In this document: piece after piece, positions 6,874 to 16,486 of the stretch
Layout: each line of letters opens with the position of its first letter
Numbering within the stretch: the stretch's first letter is position 1
Virus record (IMG/VR): IMGVR_UViG_3300036845_000456
Span: 16,968-80,967 of that record
DNA: 64,000 nucleotides
Reading direction: 5' to 3' (one strand)
Source of the DNA: a virus
Translations under genes and position numbers: made by a program
Notes under the pieces: model-generated
Databases searched by the model: none
What the model saw: only the letters and a program-made list of their open reading frames with translations
Told to the model about the DNA's origin: nothing

Positions 6874-9800
6874 GCAACAAGTTCTCACCCTCACCACGGA
6901 ATTCAATGATCAGGCTTCGGCGGCCATCGCCGGGGTGCGGCAGGCTATTGACCAGTTGAGCGGGCCCGCTGTGCGCGAGGCGCAGCGGCGCGTGAATCAG
7001 GAGATGGGCGAATGGGAGAAGGCCGTTCGCAATCTCGGCCGCGAGGCATTGGGGGTCGGGCGCGCGTTCGGTGATCTGGTCAAAGTCATCGGGCCGTTCC
7101 CGGTCGCGGCGGGGTTGGCTGGTTATGAGATCACGCGGATCATTCGTTCGTCGGCGGAATGGTCGCGCGGTGTTGTTGAGATGAGCAACGCCGCCAAGAT
7201 GGCGGGTCTGAGCTTCGGCGAATTCAAAGGCATTTCTGAGCAGATGCAGCGCATGGGCCTGACGGCTCGGGAAGCTTCGGCTGGGATAGCCGGCTTCAAT
7301 CGCGCCTATGCCGAAGTGCTGACGAGCGGCGGCAAGCGCGCCGAGATCATGAGCCTCGCGGGCATGGGCTATGCGCAGAACATGGCGCAAGTGTTGCTCA
7401 ATCTGCGCGGTATTACGGACGAGACGGATCGGCTCAATGCGGTTCGGCAAGCTGGCGAGAATGTTTATCAGAATGCGGTGAATGACACGCACGACACGGT
7501 CATCGCCCGCTATCGCGAGCGGCAGTTCCTGGCAAAATTCAACGCCGAGTTTCTGATCAACATTCACCGCGATCTGAACAAGGAAGACGTCAAGCGCATG
7601 CAAGCGCGCGATGAGCTTAGCACGAAGGCGCGCGAGCTTAACGAGGCGATGACGGAGGAAGCGCAAACACGGGAAGAAATTAACGAAAAATGGAATGAAT
7701 TTCTGGCTGGTCCAGAATTGAAGATGATCCAATTGTTGATCGATATTGAAAAGAACATTCTGGCGCGGATGGAGCAAACGGCACCAGCATTTGGCGTCGG
7801 ACCAGCAGCGCCAGCGCGGCCGGGTCAAACAAACACGCCGGGTCCGAGCGAATGGTCATGGGGCTCAGCCTTCGGCATGGGCAAGCCTGCGTCGGCGCCA
7901 TCGGCTGCGCCGCTTCCGCCGCCCCAAGGTCTTGCTGACCAGCTTGGACTTGGGACGCTCGGCGGCCCGGCGGCCGGGCCTGCGACCGGCGCGGCGAAGT
8001 TTTATGGATTCACTGATGCGGGAAACGGCGGCGGATCGATCGCCGACAACTGGCGCCAATCGGAGAACGTCGAGGACGATCGCAGCGGCCAGTTCGATCA
8101 GAACACCAACGAAGTTCGCCGGCTCAATGACAACCTGCAACGGATTCTTACCCTGACCAAGCCCGGCGGCGGTCTGGCTGGGCAACTCGGCTTGGGTAAC
8201 ATCAGCAGCCTGGGTGGGGGCGGCGGCGGGGGTGGTGGTTATCGTGGCACTACGGGCACAACAGGCACGGATGGCACGAGTCCGACAACACCGCCCCCGC
8301 CTCCGGTAACCGGTCCGACAGGCACGCCGCTCGCGGCAGTGACGGGCGGCCAGCCGTTCGGCATCAACGTCAGCCCGGAACGGTTCAGCCAGATAACCGG
8401 CTTGCCGCCGAGCTTCATGAACGTCACGGCGGGGCAACGCGCCTACGCTCGCGGCATCAGCACGGGGATGGGGCCGGGCGGCGTAGGGGTTCGAGATGCT
8501 AAATTTGTAGGTGGGAAACCAGCGGCGGATTGGCCGACGACGGCGGCGCCCGGCAGCGGCGGCGGTTTTGGTGCGACCGGAACTGTAACGGGAACTGGTG
8601 CGAGTATCTCTGGGAGAACATCTATCGCTGAGCTTGAGAAAAATTCTCAGGCTCAAGCGGCGATTGCTAGGTTTGCCGCAGCGAATCCGAACGTCACGGA
8701 TGCCAAGACTCAGCTTTACAGTCTAGTGGCAGGCGAAAGCGGCTTTGGCAGGGACATGAGTCCTGGCAGGAAGTACAGCGGCTACTTCCAAATGGGGCAG
8801 GAAGAAACTTTTGCCGCCACCGGCCAACGCATCTCCGGTGCACAATTGGCCGCTATGCCTTTTGACCAACAGCTAGATATCTATACCAAGTGGGTACATC
8901 ACGCTTCCCCAAACGCAACCAACCTTGGTTTATTTAACGCTGCCAGCAATCCGGCATTTCAGACCGCGTCAGATGACACCGTTGTCTATCATGCCGGTAC
9001 TAGGGCGGCTCAGCAAAATGCAAAAACATGGGGTGCGAACAGTCCTGGTGGTCCAGGGGGCGACATTACTGTTGGTGGCATCAAAAAATACTATTCTCGC
9101 GGTGACACTGAAACAAATAGACAGATTGCAGCGGCAGGCACCCCGGCCGCGACTACCGCCGTAACATTCGCCGGCACGGGCGGCCCACAAGTTACTGAAA
9201 CACTCCCGAGCGGCGCGCAAGTCATACGCGGCGCGGCGACTACGGCGGCGGTGACAGGCGTCAATCCGTTGTTAACAGGAATAAACCCGACCACTGGCGG
9301 TTCAATCGATAAAACGGTTCTGCAACAAGCCGCGCTAATAGCTGGATCAACCGGCAGCCATCAGGCAGTCTACAATTTCATCAAGAGCCAGGGCCTGACA
9401 TATACCTCAGGTGAAAACTGCGCCGAGTTTGTCACTGCGGTGCTGTCAAAGGGGGAGGGCCTCGCGCCCGGCCAGTTGCCGGCGGGCGTGAAGTCGGATT
9501 ACCCGGCGGCTGCATCCTATACGCACTACGGCGATGCGGTGGATGCGTTGCATGCTCAGCCCGGTGACGTCCTCGCTAGGCACGACGCGGGAGGCAGTCA
9601 CGCGATGATCGTCGGGCCTGATGGCTACGACCCCAAGACCGGGACGCTGAATATCTTATCGGCCAACAACGATGCGAACCTTCATATTAAGGTCGGCCCA
9701 AATGGAAAGCTCCCGGGGTACTACGGCAACTTCCGCATCGGCCACCTGAACATTGGACCACCTAAGACTGCTACGACCGCGCAAGCTGCGGTTAGCTCGA

Positions 9801-10198
9801 CCGGTCTTCCGACTGATCCCTTCGCGTGGCCTAGCGGTGCATCAGAAACTGCTGCTGATTCGATCAGGCGAATGAATGCGACTGCTTACGGGGGCGACAA
9901 GGGAATGACGCTCCCGAGCACAGATATCCTTCCCAAGAAGGATGACGTTCTGACGGGCAGTCGCTGGGATACCGGCGATGTCGAAGCCGATCGCGCGACT
10001 ATTGATCAAACCGCGCAGGCTGCGCGGATCAAGCAACAAGCGCGCATTCATCTCAAGATCGCGCACAAGAACGCCCCGGCCGATGTGTCTGCCAAGGCTG
10101 ACGGCGACGCCTTCAAGGGCCACACGATGGAGCGCACCAACGCGCCGCCGCCGGAAGCGCCGACCAAGTTTAAGGCCGGCGGGTTGGAGTTTGCCTGA
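6863..10198 (+). CDS. Tape measure protein 1 with transglycosylase-like and Cys/His peptidase-like domains
   Basis: A protein of 1111 residues after the tail chaperone, hence the tape measure that sets tail length. Residues 1-300 are helical, with a hydrophobic stretch near 70-95 (VIGPFPVAAGLAGYEI). A Gly/Pro/Thr-rich middle (about 300-590) follows. Residues about 590-735 resemble a lytic transglycosylase, with SLVAGESGFG carrying the likely catalytic Glu. Residues about 810-965 look like a CHAP/NlpC-P60-type amidase, with GENCAEF (Cys near 851) and GGSHAMIVG (His near 912). Its N-terminal 270 residues are clearly paralogous to the next gene. The enzymatic domains would open the cell wall during injection. 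Confidence 0.75.
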   Translation: MATEQQVLTLTTEFNDQASAAIAGVRQAIDQLSGPAVREAQRRVNQEMGEWEKAVRNLGREALGVGRAFGDLVKVIGPFPVAAGLAGYEITRIIRSSAEWSRGVVEMSNAAKMAGLSFGEFKGISEQMQRMGLTAREASAGIAGFNRAYAEVLTSGGKRAEIMSLAGMGYAQNMAQVLLNLRGITDETDRLNAVRQAGENVYQNAVNDTHDTVIARYRERQFLAKFNAEFLINIHRDLNKEDVKRMQARDELSTKARELNEAMTEEAQTREEINEKWNEFLAGPELKMIQLLIDIEKNILARMEQTAPAFGVGPAAPARPGQTNTPGPSEWSWGSAFGMGKPASAPSAAPLPPPQGLADQLGLGTLGGPAAGPATGAAKFYGFTDAGNGGGSIADNWRQSENVEDDRSGQFDQNTNEVRRLNDNLQRILTLTKPGGGLAGQLGLGNISSLGGGGGGGGGYRGTTGTTGTDGTSPTTPPPPPVTGPTGTPLAAVTGGQPFGINVSPERFSQITGLPPSFMNVTAGQRAYARGISTGMGPGGVGVRDAKFVGGKPAADWPTTAAPGSGGGFGATGTVTGTGASISGRTSIAELEKNSQAQAAIARFAAANPNVTDAKTQLYSLVAGESGFGRDMSPGRKYSGYFQMGQEETFAATGQRISGAQLAAMPFDQQLDIYTKWVHHASPNATNLGLFNAASNPAFQTASDDTVVYHAGTRAAQQNAKTWGANSPGGPGGDITVGGIKKYYSRGDTETNRQIAAAGTPAATTAVTFAGTGGPQVTETLPSGAQVIRGAATTAAVTGVNPLLTGINPTTGGSIDKTVLQQAALIAGSTGSHQAVYNFIKSQGLTYTSGENCAEFVTAVLSKGEGLAPGQLPAGVKSDYPAAASYTHYGDAVDALHAQPGDVLARHDAGGSHAMIVGPDGYDPKTGTLNILSANNDANLHIKVGPNGKLPGYYGNFRIGHLNIGPPKTATTAQAAVSSTGLPTDPFAWPSGASETAADSIRRMNATAYGGDKGMTLPSTDILPKKDDVLTGSRWDTGDVEADRATIDQTAQAARIKQQARIHLKIAHKNAPADVSAKADGDAFKGHTMERTNAPPPEAPTKFKAGGLEFA

Positions 10199-13017
10199 TG
10201 CCCTCGCGCACCGAAGAAGTCGTGTTGCGGGTCAGCCTGATTGCTGATGACGAGGCAACGAAAAAGGTTCAGGCGCTCAATCAGCAACTCAGCCAACTTG
10301 GCCAGCCGGCACAGCACGCGGCGCAGGCGGCGACGAAGCAAGTTGGCGAATTCGAAAAAGCGCTCGGCAATCTGGCGCGCAGTGCGCTCGGCGTCACCAG
10401 TTCTTTAGTCGATCTGGCCAAGGTTATCGGGCCGGTCGGGGCCGGGGTGGCGCTGCTCGGCGTCGAGCTTTTCCGCAGCATCGGGCAGGCCAAGGAATGG
10501 GCCCGCGCCGTCGTGGACATGGGCAACGCGGCGCGCATGTCGGGGATGCAGCCGGGCCAGTTTCGCGATCTCGTTCAGCAGTTCCAGCGGGCCGGTGTCA
10601 GCGCGCAAAACGCGATGCAGACGATCGCGCAATTCAATCGCGCGACCGCCGAGCTAACCATGGCCGGCAGCGCGCGGCGTGATTCACTGTTGCGGATGTC
10701 GGGCGCCTATCGCGACCAAATGGCCGATGCCATCATTCGGGTTTCGACATATCGAACGACCTATGAAAAGTTCAACGAGGTTCGGCATCTCGGAGAGAAT
10801 GCCTACAACAACGAACTAGAGAGATCGGGTGACAAAACGCTGGCCCGTGAAAAGCAATTGATGTTGTTGGAGCAGTTTGGCGCATCGTGGCTGATCAACG
10901 TCAACAAAGACTTTACGCAGGCAGACGAGAGGCGTCTTCAGAATGCCGAAAAGGCATCCGAAAAGGCCAGCGAATTGAATGATGCGTTGACGGAGGAAGC
11001 GCAGACCCGCGAGGAAATTTTCAACAAAACATTAGGCTGGACGACTGATCTTGAAATCCGCATTGTCAAATTGGGAACCTTGCTTGAATCAAACATTTTA
11101 GATCGACTGAACCAAGTAACGGACCCGTGGGGTACGCACCAAGGGGCCGGGGCACCCGCGCGACCAGCGCCGCCAGCGCAATCACTGGGTCAACGTTGGC
11201 GAAATGCGTGGGGCATTGGTGGCGGGCATCCGGCCGCGCAATTCCTCGGCGGCGACGCGGCAGATGTGCTGGGCCTTGCTCCGGGCTCGCTCGGCCATGG
11301 TGACATCACGAAAGGCTGGCGGCACTCGGAGAACGTCGAGGATTCGCGCGATGCGCTCCAACAACATGTCGATGACGTCGCAAGGCATGGCACGGCGGTT
11401 GATACCAGCACCAAGGAATTCCACCAACTCAATCAGAACGTCGAACGGCTCATAGACAACGGCGTATTTGGTCCGCCGGTCGCAATGGCTAAGGGCGGCG
11501 TTGTTAGAGGGGCCACGCATGCGCTTGTCGGCGAAGGGGGGCCAGAAGCGGTTATTGGCAGCAAGGGCGGAATGGCCGTCGTTAACAAACCGACACATAT
11601 GGTTCTCGGTGCGGATCAAACACATGCGGTTGTGCCGCTTAAAACGGGCTACGGGACTGCTGCGGTTACGGAAGGCCAAGTGGCGTCTGCCGCAGGCGCG
11701 GCGCCACCACGGCCCCCTGGTGGTCCGGGTGGCGTAATATCGCCCGCAATCCTTCATGAAGCAGCGGCAATCGCCAAGACGGGTAATGAGGGAGCAGTCA
11801 AAGCATATATCCAATCCAAAGGTGTGCATGTTGACGACGCTTGGTGCGGCGACTTCGTTGGCTCGATGATTAAAGCATCCGGCGGCGGTCTGCCCGAGGG
11901 ATATGCGACCGGTTCAAGTTATTTGGCAAGGGGCTATCACGTTGATCCCGAGAACGTTCGACCAGGAGATTATGCAGCCTTCGAGATCGGCACGCACGGC
12001 AAATACAAAGGACTACCTGTACCGCCCGGAGAAGCCGGCGGTCATATCGGTGTTGTTGGTGAGGGCGGCTACAACCCGGAAACCAAACAATTTGAGATGG
12101 TTCAAGCCAATGTCTCGCGGGACTATTGGCGCTCGCCCCAAGGCATTGAATTTCGTCGCCCCTATGATGTTGGATCGGCTGATGCCGCCGCGATCGCCTA
12201 TGGTCATGCGCTGTCTAGTACGCCTATGATGATGGCCGAAGGTGGCACCGTTGTTCCGCAAGGTCACATCCCGCCGCGCTCACTGTTCTCAAAACAACAA
12301 TTCCAAGATTATTTGGAACGCACGCAAGCCTTGTCGAACCCGGTCAGCGATATCGGTGCGGCGATGCAACGCGGCGCTGCCGGCGCGGCTCCGTGGCTCG
12401 GCCCGGTTTCCGATTATCGCGGCGCGGCGACACCAGCCGAGGCGCTGAGTCATGCGACGTCGTCACGTTTATGGAGTGCATTCAGGGCCGTTGGTGGCGC
12501 AGCGGTGTCGCCGATTACGGGTGCTGTCGAAACGACTGTCGGGCGCGCCTACGCGGCACTGACCGGGATGTCGCGCGAACAGGCAAACGAGGCCGCCGGC
12601 ACGGCGGTTTCAGCGGCGCGTGGAATACCCGCGATTAGTGATGTTACGCCGATGACTGGTGCCGCAAGAATGATCATGCAGGGGCTGAAACAAGGCGGGT
12701 CATTGGCGCCGCCGCAATCGCTCAGCGAGCTTGCCGGTGCTGGCGCGCTGCCCGCTGCCACCGGTCCTGCGACGGGCGCGGCAACGTTCACCGGGCGCGA
12801 GGACGATCGACGCGCGCTCGATCGTTCATTTGGTGGCGGTTTTGGCGGCGGCATGACCGAAGGCACGATCACGATCGAGCATCAGGAAACCGGGCGCAGT
12901 GGCCCGCGCAAGGCACCGCTGTTCCGCAAGCCACAGATTGCTCGGCAAACGCAGATGCAGCCCGCCGAGCACGGTCCCGACAATCATTGGTCGAACAGTG
13001 AAGATGTGGTGCACTGA
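10198..13017 (+). CDS. Tape measure protein 2 (tandem paralogue) with Cys/His peptidase-like domain
   Basis: A protein of 939 residues whose ATG shares the last base of the previous stop. Residues 40-260 match the first tape measure in order: RSALGV then LAKVIGPVGAGVALLG, an AVVDMGNAARMSGM stretch, ELNDALTEEAQTREEI, and later WRHSENVEDSRD. It lacks the transglycosylase-like part but has its own amidase-like domain at about residues 520-680, with AWCGDF (Cys near 549) and GGHIGVV (His near 614). Gly/Ala/Pro-rich segments follow. Whether it is a second tape measure or a hub- or tip-located hydrolase is unresolved. Confidence 0.65.
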   Translation: MPSRTEEVVLRVSLIADDEATKKVQALNQQLSQLGQPAQHAAQAATKQVGEFEKALGNLARSALGVTSSLVDLAKVIGPVGAGVALLGVELFRSIGQAKEWARAVVDMGNAARMSGMQPGQFRDLVQQFQRAGVSAQNAMQTIAQFNRATAELTMAGSARRDSLLRMSGAYRDQMADAIIRVSTYRTTYEKFNEVRHLGENAYNNELERSGDKTLAREKQLMLLEQFGASWLINVNKDFTQADERRLQNAEKASEKASELNDALTEEAQTREEIFNKTLGWTTDLEIRIVKLGTLLESNILDRLNQVTDPWGTHQGAGAPARPAPPAQSLGQRWRNAWGIGGGHPAAQFLGGDAADVLGLAPGSLGHGDITKGWRHSENVEDSRDALQQHVDDVARHGTAVDTSTKEFHQLNQNVERLIDNGVFGPPVAMAKGGVVRGATHALVGEGGPEAVIGSKGGMAVVNKPTHMVLGADQTHAVVPLKTGYGTAAVTEGQVASAAGAAPPRPPGGPGGVISPAILHEAAAIAKTGNEGAVKAYIQSKGVHVDDAWCGDFVGSMIKASGGGLPEGYATGSSYLARGYHVDPENVRPGDYAAFEIGTHGKYKGLPVPPGEAGGHIGVVGEGGYNPETKQFEMVQANVSRDYWRSPQGIEFRRPYDVGSADAAAIAYGHALSSTPMMMAEGGTVVPQGHIPPRSLFSKQQFQDYLERTQALSNPVSDIGAAMQRGAAGAAPWLGPVSDYRGAATPAEALSHATSSRLWSAFRAVGGAAVSPITGAVETTVGRAYAALTGMSREQANEAAGTAVSAARGIPAISDVTPMTGAARMIMQGLKQGGSLAPPQSLSELAGAGALPAATGPATGAATFTGREDDRRALDRSFGGGFGGGMTEGTITIEHQETGRSGPRKAPLFRKPQIARQTQMQPAEHGPDNHWSNSEDVVH

Positions 13018-13020
13018 GCC

Positions 13021-13605
13021 ATGGCCTCGATCTTCGCCGTCAGCACCAAATATCATAAGCAATTCATCGGCAATCCATGGCGCGATGATCTCGTGCCAGC
13101 GTCGTTTCGCGGCGCCGAGTTTCATTGCGAAGCAAACAGTTTGGAGAGTGGCCGCCGCTTAGTGCAGCACGAATTTCCCAAGCGTGATATCAACTATTGC
13201 GAGGACATGGGACACAAAGCCATTAGCTGGACGGTGCGTGGCTATTTGATTGTCTATCCGGTGGACGTGACCGGGTCCGATCTTTATCAGCGCGACTACC
13301 GCACCCCGCGCGATGCGCTCTATCGGGTGCTGGCGGACGGCCAAGCTGGCGTTTTGCAGACGCCGACATATCCGCCGATCAGCGTATGGTGTCAGCGTTT
13401 TCGCTTTACTGAGGAAGAAAAGCTTGGCGGCTACTGCACGGTCGATATGACGTTCTTCGAGGCGGGCACCGAAACCTACGCGCTGCAAGACACGCGCACC
13501 GCGCTGATCAACACATCGACTGACTTACGCGACCGCGTAGTGACGCAGTTGATCGGCGTTCAGACGGGTGTCGCCACGCCGATAGCGCTAGTGCCGGGAT
13601 CATAA
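13021..13605 (+). CDS. DNA circularisation protein N-terminal domain (Mu gpN-like), split gene part 1
   Basis: A protein of 194 residues with the start of the DNA circularisation N-terminal family: PWRDDLVPASFRGAEF, then GRRLVQHEFPKRD, then EDMGHKAISWTVRGYL. In Mu, gpN is one protein of about 490 residues in the tail/baseplate. Here the family ends after the N-terminal domain and the second half is a separate gene four bases downstream. It probably acts in the central baseplate hub. Confidence 0.7.
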   Translation: MASIFAVSTKYHKQFIGNPWRDDLVPASFRGAEFHCEANSLESGRRLVQHEFPKRDINYCEDMGHKAISWTVRGYLIVYPVDVTGSDLYQRDYRTPRDALYRVLADGQAGVLQTPTYPPISVWCQRFRFTEEEKLGGYCTVDMTFFEAGTETYALQDTRTALINTSTDLRDRVVTQLIGVQTGVATPIALVPGS

Positions 13606-13609
13606 ACAA

Positions 13610-14278
13610 ATGGACAAGGTTGACGCGCAAGAGGCCAGCGGCATCGTGATCCGCATGATGACGCAGCTTGCGGCGACCGTGCCGGCGAGCGGTGTCAGCG
13701 GCGCCAGCGCCAGGGCGGCGATCGGCGACGTCACCGCCAACGCCTATATCTGGCTGCGCAACGATACGCTCGGGCCGCCGCTCAACAACGTGTTCCTGCT
13801 CGCGGTGCAGAACGGCTGTACCTATCAGCAAATGGAGATCGTGCGCGCCTCGATCGTCGCCGAAGCACCGCAGACGCTGGGCGCCGTGCTGGTGCAGAAT
13901 TGCGGCATCGAGCTATGCCTCGCCAGCGAAGGTGAGATCATCGCCAATACGGCGTTCGTCAGTCGGCAAGACGTGCAGATGATGAAGGAATCGATTCAGC
14001 AGCCGTTTCAGGATTCGATCGAGATTGCTGCCGATGACATGGATCAAGAGACGTTCGCCGATATAAGCGCGCTCTACGCGGCGGTGACCAACCATCTTGT
14101 GGTGACCGCGCGGCCGTTGCCGCAGTTGCTGAATTATCGGTTCAATCAAGTGCTGCCGACGCTGGTGATTGCGCAGCGGCTGTATGCCGATGCCAGCCGT
14201 GCCGACGAGATCAGGGCGGAAAATAAAATCGTCCATCCTTTGTTCGCGCCTGTCGAAGGCGTGGCGTTATCCGCGTGA
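13610..14278 (+). CDS. Mu gpN-like C-terminal half, split gene part 2
   Basis: A protein of 222 residues, mostly helical, ending in PLPQLLNYRFNQ...VIAQRLYADASRADEI, the conserved end of Mu gpN/DNA circularisation proteins (typically 'PLPR..tYr....lPsLvlAqRlYgD.sRadEi...N.v.HP.F'). It has its own ATG 5 bases after the stop of part 1. There is no sign of a frameshift because the linker is clean. The two proteins probably assemble together. Confidence 0.65.
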   Translation: MDKVDAQEASGIVIRMMTQLAATVPASGVSGASARAAIGDVTANAYIWLRNDTLGPPLNNVFLLAVQNGCTYQQMEIVRASIVAEAPQTLGAVLVQNCGIELCLASEGEIIANTAFVSRQDVQMMKESIQQPFQDSIEIAADDMDQETFADISALYAAVTNHLVVTARPLPQLLNYRFNQVLPTLVIAQRLYADASRADEIRAENKIVHPLFAPVEGVALSA

Positions 14279-14284
14279 ACTCAC

Positions 14285-15559
14285 ATGCCGCCAACTCAGT
14301 TCAAGCCGTCGGAAATCGCCACGCTTAATGTCAACGGCATTAACTATCGAGAATGGGAAACGGTGTGGGCGCAAGAGCGCTGGAACGAATCGTTTTCGTT
14401 TTTTCGTTTCACCACGGCCGAGCGCAAGCCGATCCCGCTCAGCGCGGCGATTACCTTGGCCGACATACAGGCAGGCATATTCGGGACGCAGCCGATTCCA
14501 GATATCCCGGTCTATGTCTGTGACAAGCTCGTACTGACGCTAGGCGGTTCGCCTGCGATCGCTGGCTACGTCACGCAGCGCCAAGTCGCCTACGACAAAG
14601 AGCGCCATCAGGTATTGCTGATCGGCAAGTCGGCAACGTTCTGGCCGTTCAAGTCGCACATCAAGACCGAACAGGCCAAAATGGACGGCTTCGACATCAT
14701 GAAGGTCGCCAATACGCTGATCGGCCCGCTCGGGGTGACAGTGCGGGCCGTTGGCGCTCCTGACTCGCGACCATTCGATAAATTGCAGGCGCCGCCGGGC
14801 GGAAACATTTGGGAGTTTTTGGAAAAGCTGGCGCGTCAACGCTCGGCGATTCTCGGCTCCAATGCGGCGGGCGAAGCGTTGCTGATCTTCGATCATACTT
14901 GGGGCTCGGCGGTCGATACCTTGGCCGAAGGCGTCAACATCAAAAAGATGCAGGCGGTCATTTCGATCGAGGACCAGTGGGGCGATATCGAAGTGCTCGG
15001 TCAGACGTCCGGCGACGACCAGAAAAATGGTCCCGACGCCAATGAAATGGTGGCCCATGCCAGCGGTCAAAGCTGTATCGCGGCCAATTGCGTCATCCCG
15101 GTCGAGGAACCGGTTCGCGGCCAGGATGAACTTCAGACGCGCGCCGACTTCGAAGCCAAGTGGACGGATGGCACGAAGAAAACAGCGTTGATCACGGTGT
15201 ATGGATGGTTCAGCGCATACGGGCTTTGGCATGCTGGCCAGAATGTTGCTGTGTATTCGCCGAGCGTTCCGTTGAATGAAGTGATGAAAATCAAAACCTG
15301 CACCTGGACGCAGGACAGCGAGAACGGCACCGAAACCGTGCTCGAATGCGTGAACCCGGCCGCACTCAACGACGACACGCAAATCAACGTCGGCAATCCG
15401 CTTTCGACGGCCGATCCCGCGCCAGCGAATATCAAGAACGTTAAGTACAACATAACCGATATTCGCGCGGCGATAATCGGCGCGAGCGGCAGCGACATTT
15501 TCCTGAAGCAAGCGCTGGCGCCGAAAGACTTACCAGAAACACCGATCCCAATGCCGTGA
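14285..15559 (+). CDS. Baseplate hub protein (Mu gpP / gp44-like)
   Basis: A protein of 424 residues. It starts NVNGINYREWETVWAQ, has ITLADIQAG... and a YVTQRQVAYDKERHQVLLIG segment, and a middle with WEFLEKLARQRSAILGSNAAG. This is the domain order of Mu gp44-type hub proteins (relatives of T4 gp27), which form the trimeric centre of the baseplate. Its place between gpN-like and gp45-like genes matches Mu exactly. Confidence 0.78.
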   Translation: MPPTQFKPSEIATLNVNGINYREWETVWAQERWNESFSFFRFTTAERKPIPLSAAITLADIQAGIFGTQPIPDIPVYVCDKLVLTLGGSPAIAGYVTQRQVAYDKERHQVLLIGKSATFWPFKSHIKTEQAKMDGFDIMKVANTLIGPLGVTVRAVGAPDSRPFDKLQAPPGGNIWEFLEKLARQRSAILGSNAAGEALLIFDHTWGSAVDTLAEGVNIKKMQAVISIEDQWGDIEVLGQTSGDDQKNGPDANEMVAHASGQSCIAANCVIPVEEPVRGQDELQTRADFEAKWTDGTKKTALITVYGWFSAYGLWHAGQNVAVYSPSVPLNEVMKIKTCTWTQDSENGTETVLECVNPAALNDDTQINVGNPLSTADPAPANIKNVKYNITDIRAAIIGASGSDIFLKQALAPKDLPETPIPMP

Positions 15560-15568
15560 GGTAGAACC

Positions 15569-16480
15569 ATGGTGCATCGCGCAACAGGCCAAGCCACATC
15601 ATTTCGCGGCTACATCGGCGGGGGCGCCCGCTCAAGCGTCGATACAATCAACGACACCACGCTCATGCAGAGCATGGCGGGCAACTTCATGAATGGCGAG
15701 TCGCGCGAGGGGATCGAGGCACCGCAGAACTACGGCTCAAGCTCGATTTGTCTACCGGCAGTCAAGGATATCTTGGGCAAAATCCAGCAATGCGCGGAAG
15801 TCGTGCAGAACTTCATCGGTGGTAGCCGCTCGTATCCAATCGCCGGTAACATGGATGATCGTCGCCACCGTCTCATGGGGCTTGACCCTGGCGACAACTC
15901 GATGTTCTCGACACAGGGCCGGAAGCAACAAATCCAGATGGCTGTGGAAGGAATATTCCACAGCCTGCCGATGGATAAGACCATGCGTATGGCGCTGCTC
16001 GATGAGCAGACCGAGCAGGATATGAGCAGCAAGAGCTATCAGAATCAGCAGACGGCGCAGCAAGCTGGCGGGCGCGCGCATGAAGCGGCGCGGGAGGCGT
16101 TGCGTTTCGGCATTATCAAGGACCTGATGCAGCCGCTGGTCAAGCCGAGGCGCGGAGTGCCGACTCTGTATGACCCCGGCGGCACCGGCAGCGCCACGGA
16201 GGGGACCAACGCCTTCGGCAGCTACGGCGGCGGCAACCGCATGGGGCAGAAATCGCTGAAGGACAAAAATCAGCAGTCCAAGCGCTTCATGCATCTGACT
16301 CAGGATGAAGCGGCTTCGAGCGGCACCAACGTTCGGCACTATTTGGATGACGGCAACGGCTACTATGAAGTCAACACGGACAAGAATGTTTATGTGGGTG
16401 CGTTGAAGGGCAAGGGCAGCTTCGCAAAAATCGTCACGCTCAAGGGCCCGATGAAAAACGGCTTGGGCAAGATTGGCTGA
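15569..16480 (+). CDS. Baseplate spike / assembly protein (Mu gp45-like)
   Basis: A protein of 303 residues in the Mu gp45 (gpV-like) slot. The N-terminal third lacks a clear motif. The C-terminal part, with FMHLTQDEAASSG and Gly-rich beta turns, is where an OB-fold and spike helix would lie. It probably forms the membrane-piercing tip of the tail. The call relies on synteny more than on motifs, and the N-terminus looks longer than in Mu. Confidence 0.6.
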   Translation: MVHRATGQATSFRGYIGGGARSSVDTINDTTLMQSMAGNFMNGESREGIEAPQNYGSSSICLPAVKDILGKIQQCAEVVQNFIGGSRSYPIAGNMDDRRHRLMGLDPGDNSMFSTQGRKQQIQMAVEGIFHSLPMDKTMRMALLDEQTEQDMSSKSYQNQQTAQQAGGRAHEAAREALRFGIIKDLMQPLVKPRRGVPTLYDPGGTGSATEGTNAFGSYGGGNRMGQKSLKDKNQQSKRFMHLTQDEAASSGTNVRHYLDDGNGYYEVNTDKNVYVGALKGKGSFAKIVTLKGPMKNGLGKIG

Positions 16481-16486
16481 TCGCCC

